This document shows positions 23,368-35,195 of a stretch of 64,000 nt of DNA, piece by piece. The DNA lies in assembly GCA_025449115.1 (NCBI GenBank), contig JAHLKC010000013.1, forward strand, positions 62,001 to 126,000. Reading direction: 5' to 3'. The DNA comes from Chytridium lagenaria. Its lineage: Eukaryota; Chytridiomycota; Chytridiomycetes; Chytridiales; Chytridiaceae. Every line of letters begins with the position of its first letter. Position 1 is the stretch's first letter. Both the position numbers and the translations under genes were made by a program. The notes under the pieces are model-generated. The model was not told where the DNA came from, searched no databases, and saw only the letters and a list, made by a program, of their open reading frames with translations.

Positions 23368-24494
23368 ATGCTGTCAGGCCTCATTGTCTTGTTCCTCATG
23401 CTCTCTTTGAGTGGTCATGTCCCATTCGTCCATACACTACCCACAGAGCAACCATCCACTAACCTCATCTCATCATGCGGCACTCAAGGCTACGACCCTC
23501 GCTCTACGTGTGCGTATCCCCAACCAACTCAAACAACTCCCCTCCAACCCTCCTATGCCCTATCCTCGCCAAACGCATGTGCTTCGTCCGCGTCCCTATA
23601 CTCATGCTACAACAAATCGTCCTATTGCTGTACTTCCTCCGGAACCCTCGCCCCAGCAGGCTCCTGCACCTCAACACCTCCTCCTACCACGTCCCCTCCA
23701 ACACCACATCACCATCAACCCCGTCGCTCCCAACTTGGCCATCAGACACCCCCTCCGCGTCATGGAAATCACCAATAACTGTCCCCACACCATCTGGCCA
23801 GCAGTCTACGGTTTATCCGCTCCAAACGGTATCCCTAAAAGCGGTGGCTGGCAACAACTCCCCGGTGCCAACATTGTAAGTTTATCCCACTCCCATCTTC
23901 CCTGAACCCCTTTCTTTAGACCCTCCACGTTCCCTCCACATGGACCGCCGGAAGGATATGGGCACGAACAGCATGTGGCAGCACATCCAACCGACCATTT
24001 TTCTGCGCAACCGGTGACTGCGGCCCCAACGTCTCCTGCTCTCCTCTCGCAACGGGTGAACCCAACGTCCTGCTGGCTGAATGGACCTTTGTCCCAGGAA
24101 CCGCCGATTGGATGGATATCTCAGCGGTAGACAGTTACAATGTTGGCATCAGCATTGAAGCCATCGGTGGGACTGATGTGGATGGGACTTACTATGGAAA
24201 GTGTGGGTTGATCAAGTGCTCTTGGCCAGGTGGTGTTGAAGGGTGAGGTTGTCAACCTGTTGCTTTTTTCTGACAATTTTGAACAGATCTTGCCCACCTG
24301 AATATCAACTTCGTGATGCCACAGGCGCCATTGTTGCTTGCAGGAACGACGATCAAGTCGGGACGGGACCTCGCGCCAAGTTCTTTAAAAAGATGTGTCC
24401 GGATGCTTACTCATGGCCGTACGATGATTTCACGTCCACGTTTCTTTGCCGCGATCCAAAGGGGTATCGTGTTGTGTTTTGTCCGGCTGTCTAA
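23368..24494 (+). CDS. Secreted thaumatin-like protein with N-terminal Cys-rich module
   Basis: The ATG at 23,368 begins a signal peptide (MLSGLIVLFLMLSLSG). A module of about 60 residues follows, from SCGTQGYDPRSTC to YNKSSYCC. Its cysteine spacing and Y-C-C end match the N-terminal module of the two GH16 proteins in this window. After a Pro/Thr linker comes a thaumatin-like domain: MEITNNCPHTIWPAVYG, then WARTACGS, FCATGDCG, and the end FLCRDPKGYRVVFCPAV. Introns lie at about 23,877-23,918 and 24,246-24,286. The linker and thaumatin frames differ; either a one-base error or a non-standard intron (GTCCCC donor near 23,690, CAG acceptor near 23,750) restores phase. Family members bind or cut beta-glucan and act outside the cell. 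No toxicity is implied. Confidence 0.87.
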
Positions 24495-24928
24495 CATCTC
24501 GGCCACATAACGGTTTTATATACTTATCCTGTTTGTTGTATACGTTGTTGCTTGTTATTTTTTACGTTTCTTGTACATTGACTTGGGTCTGTCGGTTACA
24601 TGACAACAGTTCCATTTGTGGTCGTTTCACTCGCCGTCCTTCCCATTTATTAAATGTTTTTGTCTTTTTTTCCTGTATGTACGGGGGGTGTGTGCGTTTG
24701 ATTTCACCCTCATTTTCAGTGTATCTTTTCTTTCCAGGTGTTTCAGGACAGTTCAGTTGTAACGTTTGGTTTAAATCCCAATGGCCCCTTTTTATCTTTT
24801 ATGGGCGTTCCAATAAATACATACTTTGTAAAATCCTTGTTCAATGATAAACGCGTCGCATGGACTTAACCACCCTCCTAAATAAATACGCATGCAACAG
24901 TATCAGTGAATGAAGTGAGTCACGCTCA
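24495..24928. other. Intergenic
   Basis: This is the 3' flank of the thaumatin-like gene (T-rich, with an AATAAA-like hexamer near 24,810). No gene is seen. Confidence 0.5.
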
Positions 24929-26185
24929 ATGTCAAACCTGACAATTCCGTTATTACGAAAAAACTTGGCAACAGCAAAGCACCCTCTCTGTTCATCATCA
25001 TCCGTCATGGGCATCAAGGCCTCCACTCTCAAGAAGCAAACCACGGCTCCATCCACCGTCATCGAACCAACAGTGACCCCCGTAGAGTCAACTCCACTCA
25101 CTACCCCAGACACCTTTCCCCCACCATCACCACCAAAAAAGGACTTAACAACCCGCCATCTCCCTCTCCACCAACTCCCCCAAGAACTCCGCACCAAAAT
25201 CCTCATCCTCACCACCGACTACACCCTCACCATCCATCTCGAGAGTCTCCACCTCCATCTCCCCACCTCCATCCCCACCTCCTCACCGCCTTCAAAGACC
25301 TCCCCATAACCCTCTTCCCAGCATCATCATCCATCATCCAAAACAACGACACCATCATCACCCCTCTCACCCTCATCACAGCAACCTCCATCCTCACCTT
25401 ATTCCCAGAAAAATGGTCCCAATCCCTGAGCAGACACGCGACGACGCATCTCCCGCTTTTAAAAACCGTGCATGAGACGTTGGGGAACGTGTTCACATCA
25501 GACATGCTGGATGCCACGGTAGCAAGAGGGGATTTAGAGACAAGTGGATACTTGATTCACGTTGCAGGCGTCACATCGAAATACGCAGCAAGGATTGCAT
25601 GCACCAATGGCACGTTGGATATGGTTCGTATGCTCTATGAGTCGTCTATCCCGTTTACCAAGCATGCCATGACGTGCGCTGCGATAGAGGGACATTTGGA
25701 TGTGGTGGAGTTTTTGTATACTCGTGGGGAGGGGTGTTTTTCGTATACGGTGTCGAAAGCGGCGGAGTGGGGTCATGCGGGGGTTGTAGCGTATTTGGGG
25801 GGGATGGGGGTGGTGTATGATGAGTATGATGTGATGAGGAAGGCGGCGAAGGGGGGGTGGGTGGATGTGCTGAGGGTGGTTGCGGAACGGAAGAGGGTGG
25901 TTGAGGTGCCGCTTGGGGGGTGGTGATGGAGGGGGTGAGAGGGGGGTGGGTGGATGTGGTCAAGTATTTGGTGGAAGAGGTGGGGGTGAAATGTCCGAGG
26001 GAGGCGGAGAAGGTTGCGGATGAGTTGGGGCATGAGGAGGTGGTGCGGTATTTGAAGGAGGGAAGCGCGAGAAGGGAGGTTTGAAAGCGGGGCCCAAGGG
26101 GAATGAGGTGGAGGGAGTGGCGGAGGAGGTTGGGAGTGTTGTGAGGGGGGTTATTGGAGTGGAGGGTGAGAGTGTTGTGGTGTGA
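24929..26185 (+). CDS. F-box-like/ankyrin-repeat protein
   Basis: The start is either the ATG at 24,929 or the one at 25,008 (MGIKASTLKK). After a Thr/Pro-rich segment, LPLHQLPQELRTKILILT looks like an F-box. The second half is made of degenerate ankyrin-type units: AARIACTNGTLDMVRMLYE, AAIEGHLDVVEFLYTRG, AAEWGHAGVVAYLGG, AAKGGWVDVLRVVAE and GGWVDVVKYLVEE. Such F-box/ankyrin proteins usually select substrates for SCF ubiquitin ligases, which is an inference here. Breaks lie near 25,265, at the G6 run 25915-25920 and at GGG 26060-26062. Adding one G at the last extends the protein to the TGA ending at 26,185. No introns are seen. The first half uses C-ending codons and the second half G-ending ones. 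Confidence 0.72.
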
Positions 26186-27586
26186 GGTGTGATGATGAGG
26201 TTTTGGTTTGTTTTTCTGTGATTGAGATCGGGTATGGAAAGGGTTCCTTTTCGTTTTACAAGTTTTATCAATTGTAGATGATGGGATTTTGCGTTTTCGG
26301 CATGACGCTTTTTCATTTCCACGTTATTTTATCGTGGTTTCTATGTATCTTGTTTTATCTCTATACCGATTTTGCGGTTCTCTCGAGTTTCTAGATTTCA
26401 TTTCACCACCTTTCTTTTCAAACCCTTTTTTTTATACTAAAAACCTCCCTGTATTGTTTAATCTTTTGTTACAAATGAGAGATGCCAAAGCAAAGAAATA
26501 AACACCATTTAAAATTACCTTATTTTCTTTCTTCTCCTTTATCCAAGTCCGCGTCTACATGATTCACCAACACGCACGATCCAGCAGGGTTTTTCAAGAG
26601 ACCTTTTAAAAATTGTTTTTACTGGAGTTAATAAAAGTATGAAAGATGGAGTGGGTTGGATGTAAGTCCAATCAATAAGAGTAACAGATGGATATGTGTT
26701 TAAATGATTCTCGGCAATCGGAGAACACAAAATAAAAAAAAGCCCTTTTTTATCTTCTTTTAAGGAATATTTCTCTACGGCGCGATAAATTAAGGAAAGG
26801 GTGAAGGATGGATTGATCTGGTGTTTATTGTTTTTGAACATCTCGATCGCACTCTGATGACAATATCGCTCGTGGCCTCTCGTTGTAAAAGTTGATGAAT
26901 GTAGCTCGCGTGGTCGTGGAGTCATTTTACTTTTATCGGAATTATTTTATTACATTTTATTAAAATAAATAAATAAATTAAGAATGTCAGACCGAGTCAA
27001 CAGGATGATGTTGATGATTCTTTGGTCTCTTTATCAATTTTGCAGCGATGGGTTAATTGACAATTTATTCTTCTTAATCATTTTGAAATGTATATAGGTA
27101 AGGTATATACCTTATACTAGGTAACAGTAGAAACGAATCTAGGCTGATAATTCGGTTCATGTTACACCAAGATGATATTACCACTGAGTTGGAATATATA
27201 GCCTTATAGGTATTCTGGATGAGTCAAACAACAAAAATGACTCTTGTGAACCATCTTCCTTTTGAGGGGGGCAAGTTGGTGAGTCTTTTGCATTTAAATT
27301 AAATTAAACATGATTTTTATATTGGAATCGAAATCGAAATAAAGAGAATTAATCCTTGTTTTTATCAGACTACAAAAACATAAGCGATTATCGACCCTTT
27401 TTGTATACATATTTTATACCAATAGTGATAACCAGAGACTCATCCCTCTCACTCGGCGAGATCTACTCTTTTTACTCAAAATATAAGAAGGGGGACACTC
27501 TGTTCTGCTCAAACCACATCTCACCTGTAACAAACATTCAAACCACAACTCAACTCAACCACCATCAACACAACACAAACGAAACC
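26186..27586. other. Intergenic
   Basis: Mostly AT-rich. A minus-strand frame of 128 codons at 26,539-26,925 has no recognisable feature and is not called. The last 150 bases are a CA-rich leader of the next gene. Confidence 0.5.
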
Positions 27587-29563
27587 ATGTGCATGAAACC
27601 TTTACCTTCTAGTTCCTCTCTCATCGTAGCTACCTCGCTCATGCAACAACAACATCAACAATCATTATCATCATTAGATAACGCCACCCCTTCTTCACCA
27701 CTCGACACCTTCAAAGATGCACACAATAACCAACAGCAGCCACACACTCTCCCCCATCTTTACACTGCCCTTTTGGAGCGCTCAAATCTAGCCATGGTGT
27801 CGCCACCACCTTCCTCCAACCCCTCTCCGACCACGTCTGACCCGCAATCCATAGATATGGCCATGGATGACACTGCTTCCTCTGCCATGCCTAGTCCCAA
27901 CGACGATACTTTACGCATGGGCAATGACTTTATTCAGGTTGGTTTGCTTTCTCTCTCATGCCCCCCTCTTATTACGCCTCCTTTGCCCTCGCGTGAGGAT
28001 CCCCCTCTCCAACCACCCTCTTTGGACTCTCTATTCTGGTTGGTTGAGAGAAAAGATCGGGGACTCGAAAAGACTCCCAGTGACTCCCCCAAACAACTTG
28101 GCACAATCATTTTGTGTCACATGTGGTTCATCCCGCGGTTCGGGATACTAAAAGGAATTGTGAACCAATGAATGAGCCAAAGAGGATCGATCATATCTGT
28201 TGTTATTCATATACTTTGTCTCCCTTGAGTCATCAAACCATCACCATCATCATCGACATCGACATCAGCATCAACCACGTCCACGAATAATCAACCCCCC
28301 TCTTCCTCGTTGTCGCGTCTATTATCTGTTTATCGTTTTAACCTTATCTTTTTTTTTATTTTTTATCTTCTAGATCCCCTGCACACCTTCTCCTGTCATC
28401 TCCAATACCATCATCACGTCATCACCAACAACTATTACACCTACAACAACAGTGACAGCGCTCAACCTCCCTACTACTGCTGCTCACACAGAGGATGCCG
28501 CCAGTCAAATGTCCCTCGCGCTCCTCCTTAAGCAACAACTTCTTCTCCAACAACAACACCAGCAACTTCAACTCCAACAACAATACCACGTCCAAACCCC
28601 TTTCTCCTCCTTCTCATCCGACAGCAGCTCTCCACCAACACCCTCCGCCCCCCTCCTATGCCCCCTCACAAACCCATCCACAGATTCAACTTTCCTCACC
28701 CCAACAACTCCACCCTCCCTCACAATCCGCTCCCACCCAAACCTCCACTCTCTCCCAACACCCCCCTCAACCATCCTCACCCCCCTCGCCCAGATCGCCT
28801 GCCACATCACCCTCCGTCTCATCGCTCAACGCTGGAAATCAACAACTCCCCCACCTCCACCCTCCTCGCCTCCCACCTCACCAACCTCAAACAATTCACC
28901 TCCATCGCTCTCCGCCACTCCCGTCCATCCACCCCACATCTCCTCATGCACGCCCTCCTCATCTCCCACCGTCTCGTCTCCCTCCCAACCCTCCCCCCCT
29001 CGATCACCTCCCCAACCCATCTCCTCCTCGTCTCCCTCATCCTCTCCGAATCCCATCTCTCCGACACCCAAACCTCCACCCATCTCTGGTCCCGCGTCGC
29101 CTCCATCCCACCCCACACCATCGCCACCCTCAAACGCGAAGCCCTCACCCACCTCGCCTACAACATCACCGTCAAAGAACCCGAATACGCCGCATGGGTA
29201 CGGGCCGTCAAGAAATGTTTTGACAACCGTCCCAAAGACCCTCCTCAGACTTCACAGACGTACATTCACGCCATGCAAGGCGCCACCATTGCCGCTGCGC
29301 AGTCGACGGCGGATATGATCAAGGCTGTGAGGAGGGCGAGGGCGTTGCTTGTTGAAGGGGTGGGGAAACGAAAGGCGATGGAGGATCGGGAGGTGGTGGT
29401 GAAACGGGTTAGGACGGAACATCCGCCTGCTTGTTGTACTTTGATGATGGGACCGAAGGCTATTGCGAAATGTGTGAATCACCCGCATCCGCATCCTGCA
29501 GTTGTAAAGATGCGGACAGGAACGCGGGGGGAGGAAAGGATGGAAGGGCTAGTCTTTGGATGA
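27587..29563 (+). CDS. Pho80/PCL-like cyclin A
   Basis: This would be the regulatory subunit of a Pho85-type cyclin-dependent kinase. Exon 1 (27587-27937) starts at ACCATGTGC and encodes a Ser/Pro/Gln-rich leader. A 436-base intron ends at 28,373. Exon 2 continues through poly-Gln (near 28,540) to the cyclin box: PLAQIACHITLRLIAQRW, HALLISHRLVSLPTLP, THLLLVSLILSESHLSD, STHLWSRVA, LKREALTHLAYNITVKEPEY. A C-terminal extension includes the basic KRKAMEDREVVVKRVR, a likely nuclear signal. One frame break lies in the C run at 28848-28852. The block order matches the four other cyclins in this window. The partner kinase is not in the window. Confidence 0.8.
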
Positions 29564-30078
29564 AGACGGTCATGGTGAAGAGAGAAGAAGATAACGGGTG
29601 TTGATGATTTCTCTATAGTTTTTATTTTTACCTTGCGTGATCTACAAGGTGTCTCTTGTTTGTTCAATGTACTCTATTATATTCGTCCCTTTACAATTTT
29701 TTTATACAAATTTTTGTTTCGATTGCAAACCCTATGTAGAGAAAAAGAAGTGTTCTTATTATATCAGGAAAAATACAAATATATCATCATAACCCGCCAT
29801 ACACGGGATTATTTTATTGTAACTAGATTGTCCATAAAAACGCGTTTCGTTTGCCTTACAAACGCGTCGGGTTCACCCCGAAATTTATTCCCTTCATATA
29901 TACAAGACTTGATATTGAAGGACAAAATATCTTTCCAAATCCCACCATTAAACAAAACACCCTCTTTCTGCAACCTTTCGTTCGTTTGTTTTTTTTGTTT
30001 CGTTATCCACATATCTATTTTTTACATTATACACTTTATAATTATTCACAAATGGTTATCCCGTTTCAACATTGTTTT
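29564..30078. other. Intergenic, convergent
   Basis: This lies between cyclin A and the PP2C gene, which converge. It is T-rich with short frames only. Confidence 0.5.
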
Positions 30079-32355
30079 TTAAACTTTCCGTAACTTAAAG
30101 TAATCGTCATGGTCCGTATCAGAAGGTGGACAAGAGTCTGGAACGCAAAACACGTCATCGTCTTGATCCAGTTGACGTCTCGTATAGCCGTTTCTAATCT
30201 CATCCCGTATCACCCTTAACGGCGAACTCGTTTCGTCATAAGAGTCCCCATTATCCGCATCACGCGTGGTCATTTTATCGCATCTATGTAAAGTCGACAT
30301 TGGTTTATCGACTCGATTCACATCCTCAAGCGTTTCTATATATCCAGCATCACCACGTCTCTGCAATGGTGACCCTGAACCATCATCCGTTTCACATTCC
30401 GCATCATTACCCCGCGTCTCCACATCACAGTTATCCGTTCGTTTTCTTTTGTCCCTTATACCAGTCGGTATCCCCACCCCATTCAACGCCTCTTCGTCTT
30501 CCTCCCCTCTTCTTCACCCTTACAACAACAACAGAAGCATCATCTACCATCCCCCCTCCCCCCCCTAAACACCCCCTCCACATCCCATTCCACCTCCCAC
30601 AAACCCCCTCCGCAGCCTTCACACACCCCTCATCACATCCCACTCCCCAACCCTCTTCCCACCTCTCCGTCTAGGACTCTTCCTACCCTCCTTCCACAAC
30701 AACCCCCCAACCCCCTCCAAAACCTCCCTAACCTCCTCACCACCCTCCAACAACCGTCCCTCCCCACAACACCCCCAAACCCCATCACTCGCTAAAACCA
30801 CAACCCCATCCATCCCATCATTTTCCAGAACCTCCACATCCACCATCCCCTCAAACACCCGTGGCTCAAGTTTCATCACCACATCACCCAACGCATCCAC
30901 CATCCCAAGACTCTTGACAATACCTTCCCATTCAACACCTTCTCGTCGAAACAACCTCGCTCCAATAAGCGCGGGTATCACCCCTTCCTCAACCCTCAAA
31001 TCCGTTATCGGGGGGATGTTCGTGTGCGTCGAAACTCTCCTGCAGGTGGGATCTTTAAAGCCTTGGGTGATGCACTGCATGGTCTTTTGTCACATAAACA
31101 ATCCGTGGCACGGTTCCATGTCGTCTCGCCCCATTCATCTTCATCCCGTGTCCACCCCATTCATCTTCATCCCCGTGACCCCCATTCATCCCCATCTCAA
31201 CCCCATCCGTCTTCATCGTCCCAGACGCAGCATCAGCAACAACAACCCTCGAATCACCCACATGCACAACAACATACCCCACCGCCCCAGGAAGCACACA
31301 CACCAACGCCAAAGTACATCCATCGTCAGGCATGATCCCACATCCCCGTTGTTCCCGACAAAACCGTTCATCAAGTTCATGCATCGTCTTTTGGATGGAT
31401 GTTTTCAATAGTTGGATCGCGTGTGGGTCCCTTTGGAGCGTTGTCGTGAGTCCTTGGAGGTCTGTGTGGGGAGATGTGGGAGCCAGTTGGTGAGGGTTGT
31501 GTGGAGGAGGGGTGGGATGTGTGTGAGAAAAAAGTCGGCGGCGGCGCGACCGCCGTGACCGTCTGCGAGGGCGAAGATGGGACTTGTGAGAGGAGTGAAG
31601 GTGAGAGGGGTTGTGGGGTTGGTGGAGAGGGAGATGGGGGTTTGACGTGTTGGAATACTGACAACGTCCTGTGTTGAAAGTAAGAACAGGGTGAGACTTG
31701 TTTCGCATGCAAATCAACTCATCGGAAAGAGCATGATGACGTGGGATACCGAAAGATACAAAAAAAACAATGATATCCTTACTTCCATCTCGGAATGAAG
31801 AGGCTCCGTCCTTCCATACTTTCCCGTTTGCCATCCCATCATCCCAGCAGCACCCCAACTCACCTCCACCTCCACCTCTCCCACGGTTTCCTCCCTCCCC
31901 TTCACCTCTTCACCGCTCCCCTCCACCCCATAAACAACAAACACATCCATCCCCGCCATCCTACAAATCACCATCCTCGCCTCCTCATCCACACCCCCAT
32001 CCTCACATCGACACACCCTCACAACCTCACAAAGCGTATCCCTCCACCCAATCCTTAAAACACTATACACCGTCGTCGCCGCTTTCGTCGGCGTTGCCGT
32101 GATCTTGGATGGGGAGAAGCAGTCATCGAGAAGGGCTTTTGTGGTGGTGTAGTGGTGTGGGGACAGAGCGTGGGTTACGTCAACGGTGATGGATGAGGGG
32201 ATGTTGATGAAGGACATGAGTGAGAGGAGGGGGGTTATAAGGGTTGTGAATGTGGTTGTGGGTGAGATGGGGTTGTGGAGGTTTCGGGTGTCGGGTTGGT
32301 CATCGGTAAGGCCACGTTTACGCTTTTTGGATCTTGGGGTTGGGATGGGTGTCAT
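30079..32355 (-). CDS. PP2C-family protein phosphatase
   Basis: This is a metal-dependent Ser/Thr phosphatase (PPM family). The start ATG at 32,355 follows with a basic KKRKR stretch. An N-terminal region contains RIGWRDTLCEVV. After an intron at about 31,675-31,788 come the PP2C motifs in order: IFALADGHGGRAAADFF (metal-binding DGHGG), DDGCTLALVCVL, VVHVGDSRVVVAD, KDHAV, VLASDGVWGC, and the final strand DDASVVVVRVKK. An acidic and basic tail, rich in Asp and Arg, runs to the stop at 30,079. Breaks are visible near 31,470, around 31,055-31,080 and near 30,510. The methyltransferase gene ends only about 120 bases upstream on the same strand. The substrate is unknown. Confidence 0.82.
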
Positions 32356-32475
32356 GACTTGTTTTTCTCCTCGTGCAAAATCACAAAAAAAAAAAAAAAG
32401 ATAGTGGCCATAAACTTGACGTAAAAAATCAGCCTTACTTTTCTTTTAAAAACACCAAATTCACAGTATATCAAA

Positions 32476-33164
32476 TTAATTTATTATTCCATCAACATCC
32501 CCCTCAACACCCGTCTCCTTGAGCGTGGCCACAAAAACCGTCACATCCTTTCTCAAAAACGTCGGATCCATCACCCCAAGATCTGCCTCAATCCACTCTA
32601 ACCCAGCTTTCCTCATCTCTGCAAACAAAATGTCATCACCTCTTGTAGATCGAGTCTGATGGGCCAGCACCATGAACATCCCCCTCAACACCCGTCTCCT
32701 TGAGCGTGGCCACAAAAACCGTCACATCCTTTCTCAAAAACGTCGGATCCATCACCCCAAGATCTGCCTCAATCCACTCTAACCCAGCTTTCCTCATCTC
32801 CGCAAACAAAATCTCATCACCTCTTGTAGACCGAGTCTGATGGGCCAGCACCAGCGTGGTTTCTTTCGACATGAGCGCTTCAAAATGAGGAAAGGAACGG
32901 TTTCATCAAAACGAGAACAGACGCAATCGAGTGTGTTTTTACACCGAGAAAAGAAAGGGAAAGGTCGAAAATAAAGGCGGAAGGGAATGAGAAGTAAAGA
33001 GAAAAGAAGGAAGGGGATAGAATAAAATTGTAATATCAAAAAAGCCAAGAAAGCGAGCGTGAAAGATAAAAGTAAACGTTTCTAAATATAAAAAAAACAA
33101 AAATAACAAACAGAACGGATCTTCAACAAAAGAAAAACAAACCAAATAGCAAAATCAGAACAAC

Positions 33165-33195
<31 letters not shown>

Positions 33196-34037
33196 AAAAT
33201 AACGAATATAAAAATAAAGGATAAGCAAAGAAAACGTTCAAAAATCGTATAAAGAGAAGGCCACACTTAGGGTATCACTCAAATCATACTAAAAGAAAGA
33301 CAAAACCAAGCAAAGAGCAACCCACAAAGAAAAAAAGAATAAAGCGTGAACCCACAACACAACAAAAAAAAGAAAATACCTCTAATCGTCTCCACCAACG
33401 GTCGTATCAACTCTGACACCCAAACCACATCCGCAGCAACCACAAACTCAAACCCCTTCTCCCTTCTCAATTCCTTCACCGTTTCTTTACTAAAACCATT
33501 TAAAACCAGCACCAAAAAAAAAAAAACAACAAAAAAAACAGTACCTATCCGTCCAATCCAACGCAACAACCTCTGCCTCCACGTCATTCAACTTTACAAT
33601 CTCATGTATATCCGGTACAACCGCCTCAACGTCACTCAACGTCGTATGAGCGCCCAATATCGATGCCGCGATCCCAACAATGCCTCGTCCGGAACCCTGG
33701 AGGAAGGAAGGTGTGTCGATTAAAAAAAAAGTACATGGGGGGACGGGGGAATATGTACTAATTCAATGAGTCGTTTCCCTGTGATGTTGAGCGATGAAGA
33801 GACGGATGAATGACATTGCAAGAATTTCGAAAGAACGATGGAACAATCCCACACAGTCAATGCCGTCTTTACGGTATGATGAACATGATCAGTGTGTTTC
33901 GTGGTGCTTGATGATGTAAAGATGGGGCGGTTGGCGATGGTGAAGAAGGATGGGGAAGAAGGGTTTGAGAAGGTATAGTCGATGGGTTTAATGAAATCAA
34001 ACCGCCATGCTTGTTCGGGACCACAGAGGAGGAGCAT
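32476..34037 (-). CDS. METTL21/EEF-KMT-family protein methyltransferase
   Basis: This is a seven-beta-strand S-adenosylmethionine-dependent protein-lysine methyltransferase (Methyltransf_16 type). Exon 1 begins at the ATG ending at 34,037 and includes TVWDCSIVLSKFL and RLIEL. A short intron follows, then GSGRGIVGIAASILGAH (SAM motif I), LSDVEAVVPDI (motif II) and VEAEVVALDWTDR. After another intron, FEFVVAADVVWVSELIRPL carries the ADVVW post-I motif. A long A-rich intron (about 33,370-32,882) leads to LVLAHQTRSTRGDE and the C-terminus. The terminal exon is present twice in tandem: with the first copy the protein stops at 32,636, while the second copy (stop at 32,476) is out of frame. Lysine targets in this family include eEF1A, VCP and Hsp70; which applies here is unknown. 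Confidence 0.8.
32494..32855. repeat. Tandem duplication of a terminal exon, 181-bp period
   Basis: Two adjacent copies start at 32,494 and 32,675 and differ by only a few substitutions, mostly silent on the minus strand. The unit covers the last exon of the methyltransferase. The period is not a multiple of three, so one protein cannot read through both copies. Confidence 0.93.
33169..33193. repeat. Poly-A tract in methyltransferase intron
   Basis: An uninterrupted A run of about 25 bases (a T run in the sense strand) lies inside the long intron. Confidence 0.9.
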
Positions 34038-34062
34038 ATTTTTATCTGATATTTTTTTGGCG
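34038..34062. promoter_or_regulatory. 25-bp divergent gap between two start codons
   Basis: The methyltransferase ATG (ending at 34,037, minus) and the endonuclease III ATG (34,063, plus) are separated by 25 bases of T-rich DNA. Either the 5' leaders overlap, or one true start lies downstream of the ATG used here. Confidence 0.5.
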
Positions 34063-35163
34063 ATGCAACTTCGGTCGAGGACAGTGGTGACGTCGAGGTT
34101 TTTTGTGGATGCGCCGAGGGTGAAACGGAGGGATGTTGGGAAGGTGATGGATTTGGAGGATATGGTTGAAGGGAGGGGCAAGAGGAAGGTGAAGATGGAG
34201 TTGGAGACAATGAATAAGAGGGTGAAGTTGGAGACAGAAGTGGTTGTGAAGGTTGAGGAAGGAGAGATGAGGACTGTTGAAACGGCTGTGGAGACGACTG
34301 TGAAGACGAGTACAAAGAAGAAGAAGGTTGTGACAAAGAAAGTCAAGATGGAGATGGCCGAGCCCGAGAACTGGAAAACCGTGTATGATTTAATAAAGGT
34401 AAGGGGGTGTGGTCGCCCTCAAGCAATCGCTGAACGAGACCCAGGAATTCAGGACAAACAACATTGCACCGGTCGATGAAATGGGATGTGGTGGTCTCGC
34501 ATCCACCAATGAAACACCAGAGGTACATGCGCGTACAACTAAACTCACACCTTCAAGGTCTACCGTTTCCAAACCCTCACAGCCCTCATGCTCTCCTCCC
34601 AAACCAAAGACCCCATCACCGCATCCGCCATCACCCGTTTAAAATCCCTCCCCAACGGTCTCACCCAACATCCATCCTTTCCACGCCCCCAGCAACCCTC
34701 CAAAACGTCCTACACGGTGTCGGGTTCCATGTCAAGAAGACTGTGTATTTGAGAGGCGCCGCGACAATCTGTGTTGAACAGTATGGAGGGGATATACCGG
34801 GGACTTTGGAGGGGTTGTTGGCTATTCCCGGGGTTGGACCTAAGATGGCGTATTTGGCGATGCAGTGCGCGTGGGGACAGAATGTGGGTGTTGGGGTTGA
34901 TACGCATGTGCATAGGATATCGAATCGGTTGGGGTGGGTGAAGAGTAAAGAGGCAGAGGAGACAAGAGAGGTAAGAATCTGTCTCCACAGTACCCCCTTG
35001 CTGCCTCTGCAGAGGGTTTTATTTTTCATATTATTTTTACATCGTGTTTGCTTTAATGTCTCTACTATTCTCATCATCAAGCTTGTTTGGTGTCCTTTTT
35101 CCTCATCATTATTTTTCCATTCACACATCCTAACCCTTCTTCCCACCCCCCCCCCCCCCCCCC

Positions 35164-35195
<32 letters not shown>

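Noticed and set aside
26539..26925. Minus-strand frame of 128 codons
   Set aside because: No motif, no signal peptide, no splice context and AT-rich composition; chance frame.
28495..29223. Long Pro/His-rich and Ser-rich frames on either strand across the cyclin genes
   Set aside because: Shadows of C-rich codons in the true frame; the same artefact recurs at 33,869-34,336, 36,457-36,975 and 54,438-54,880.
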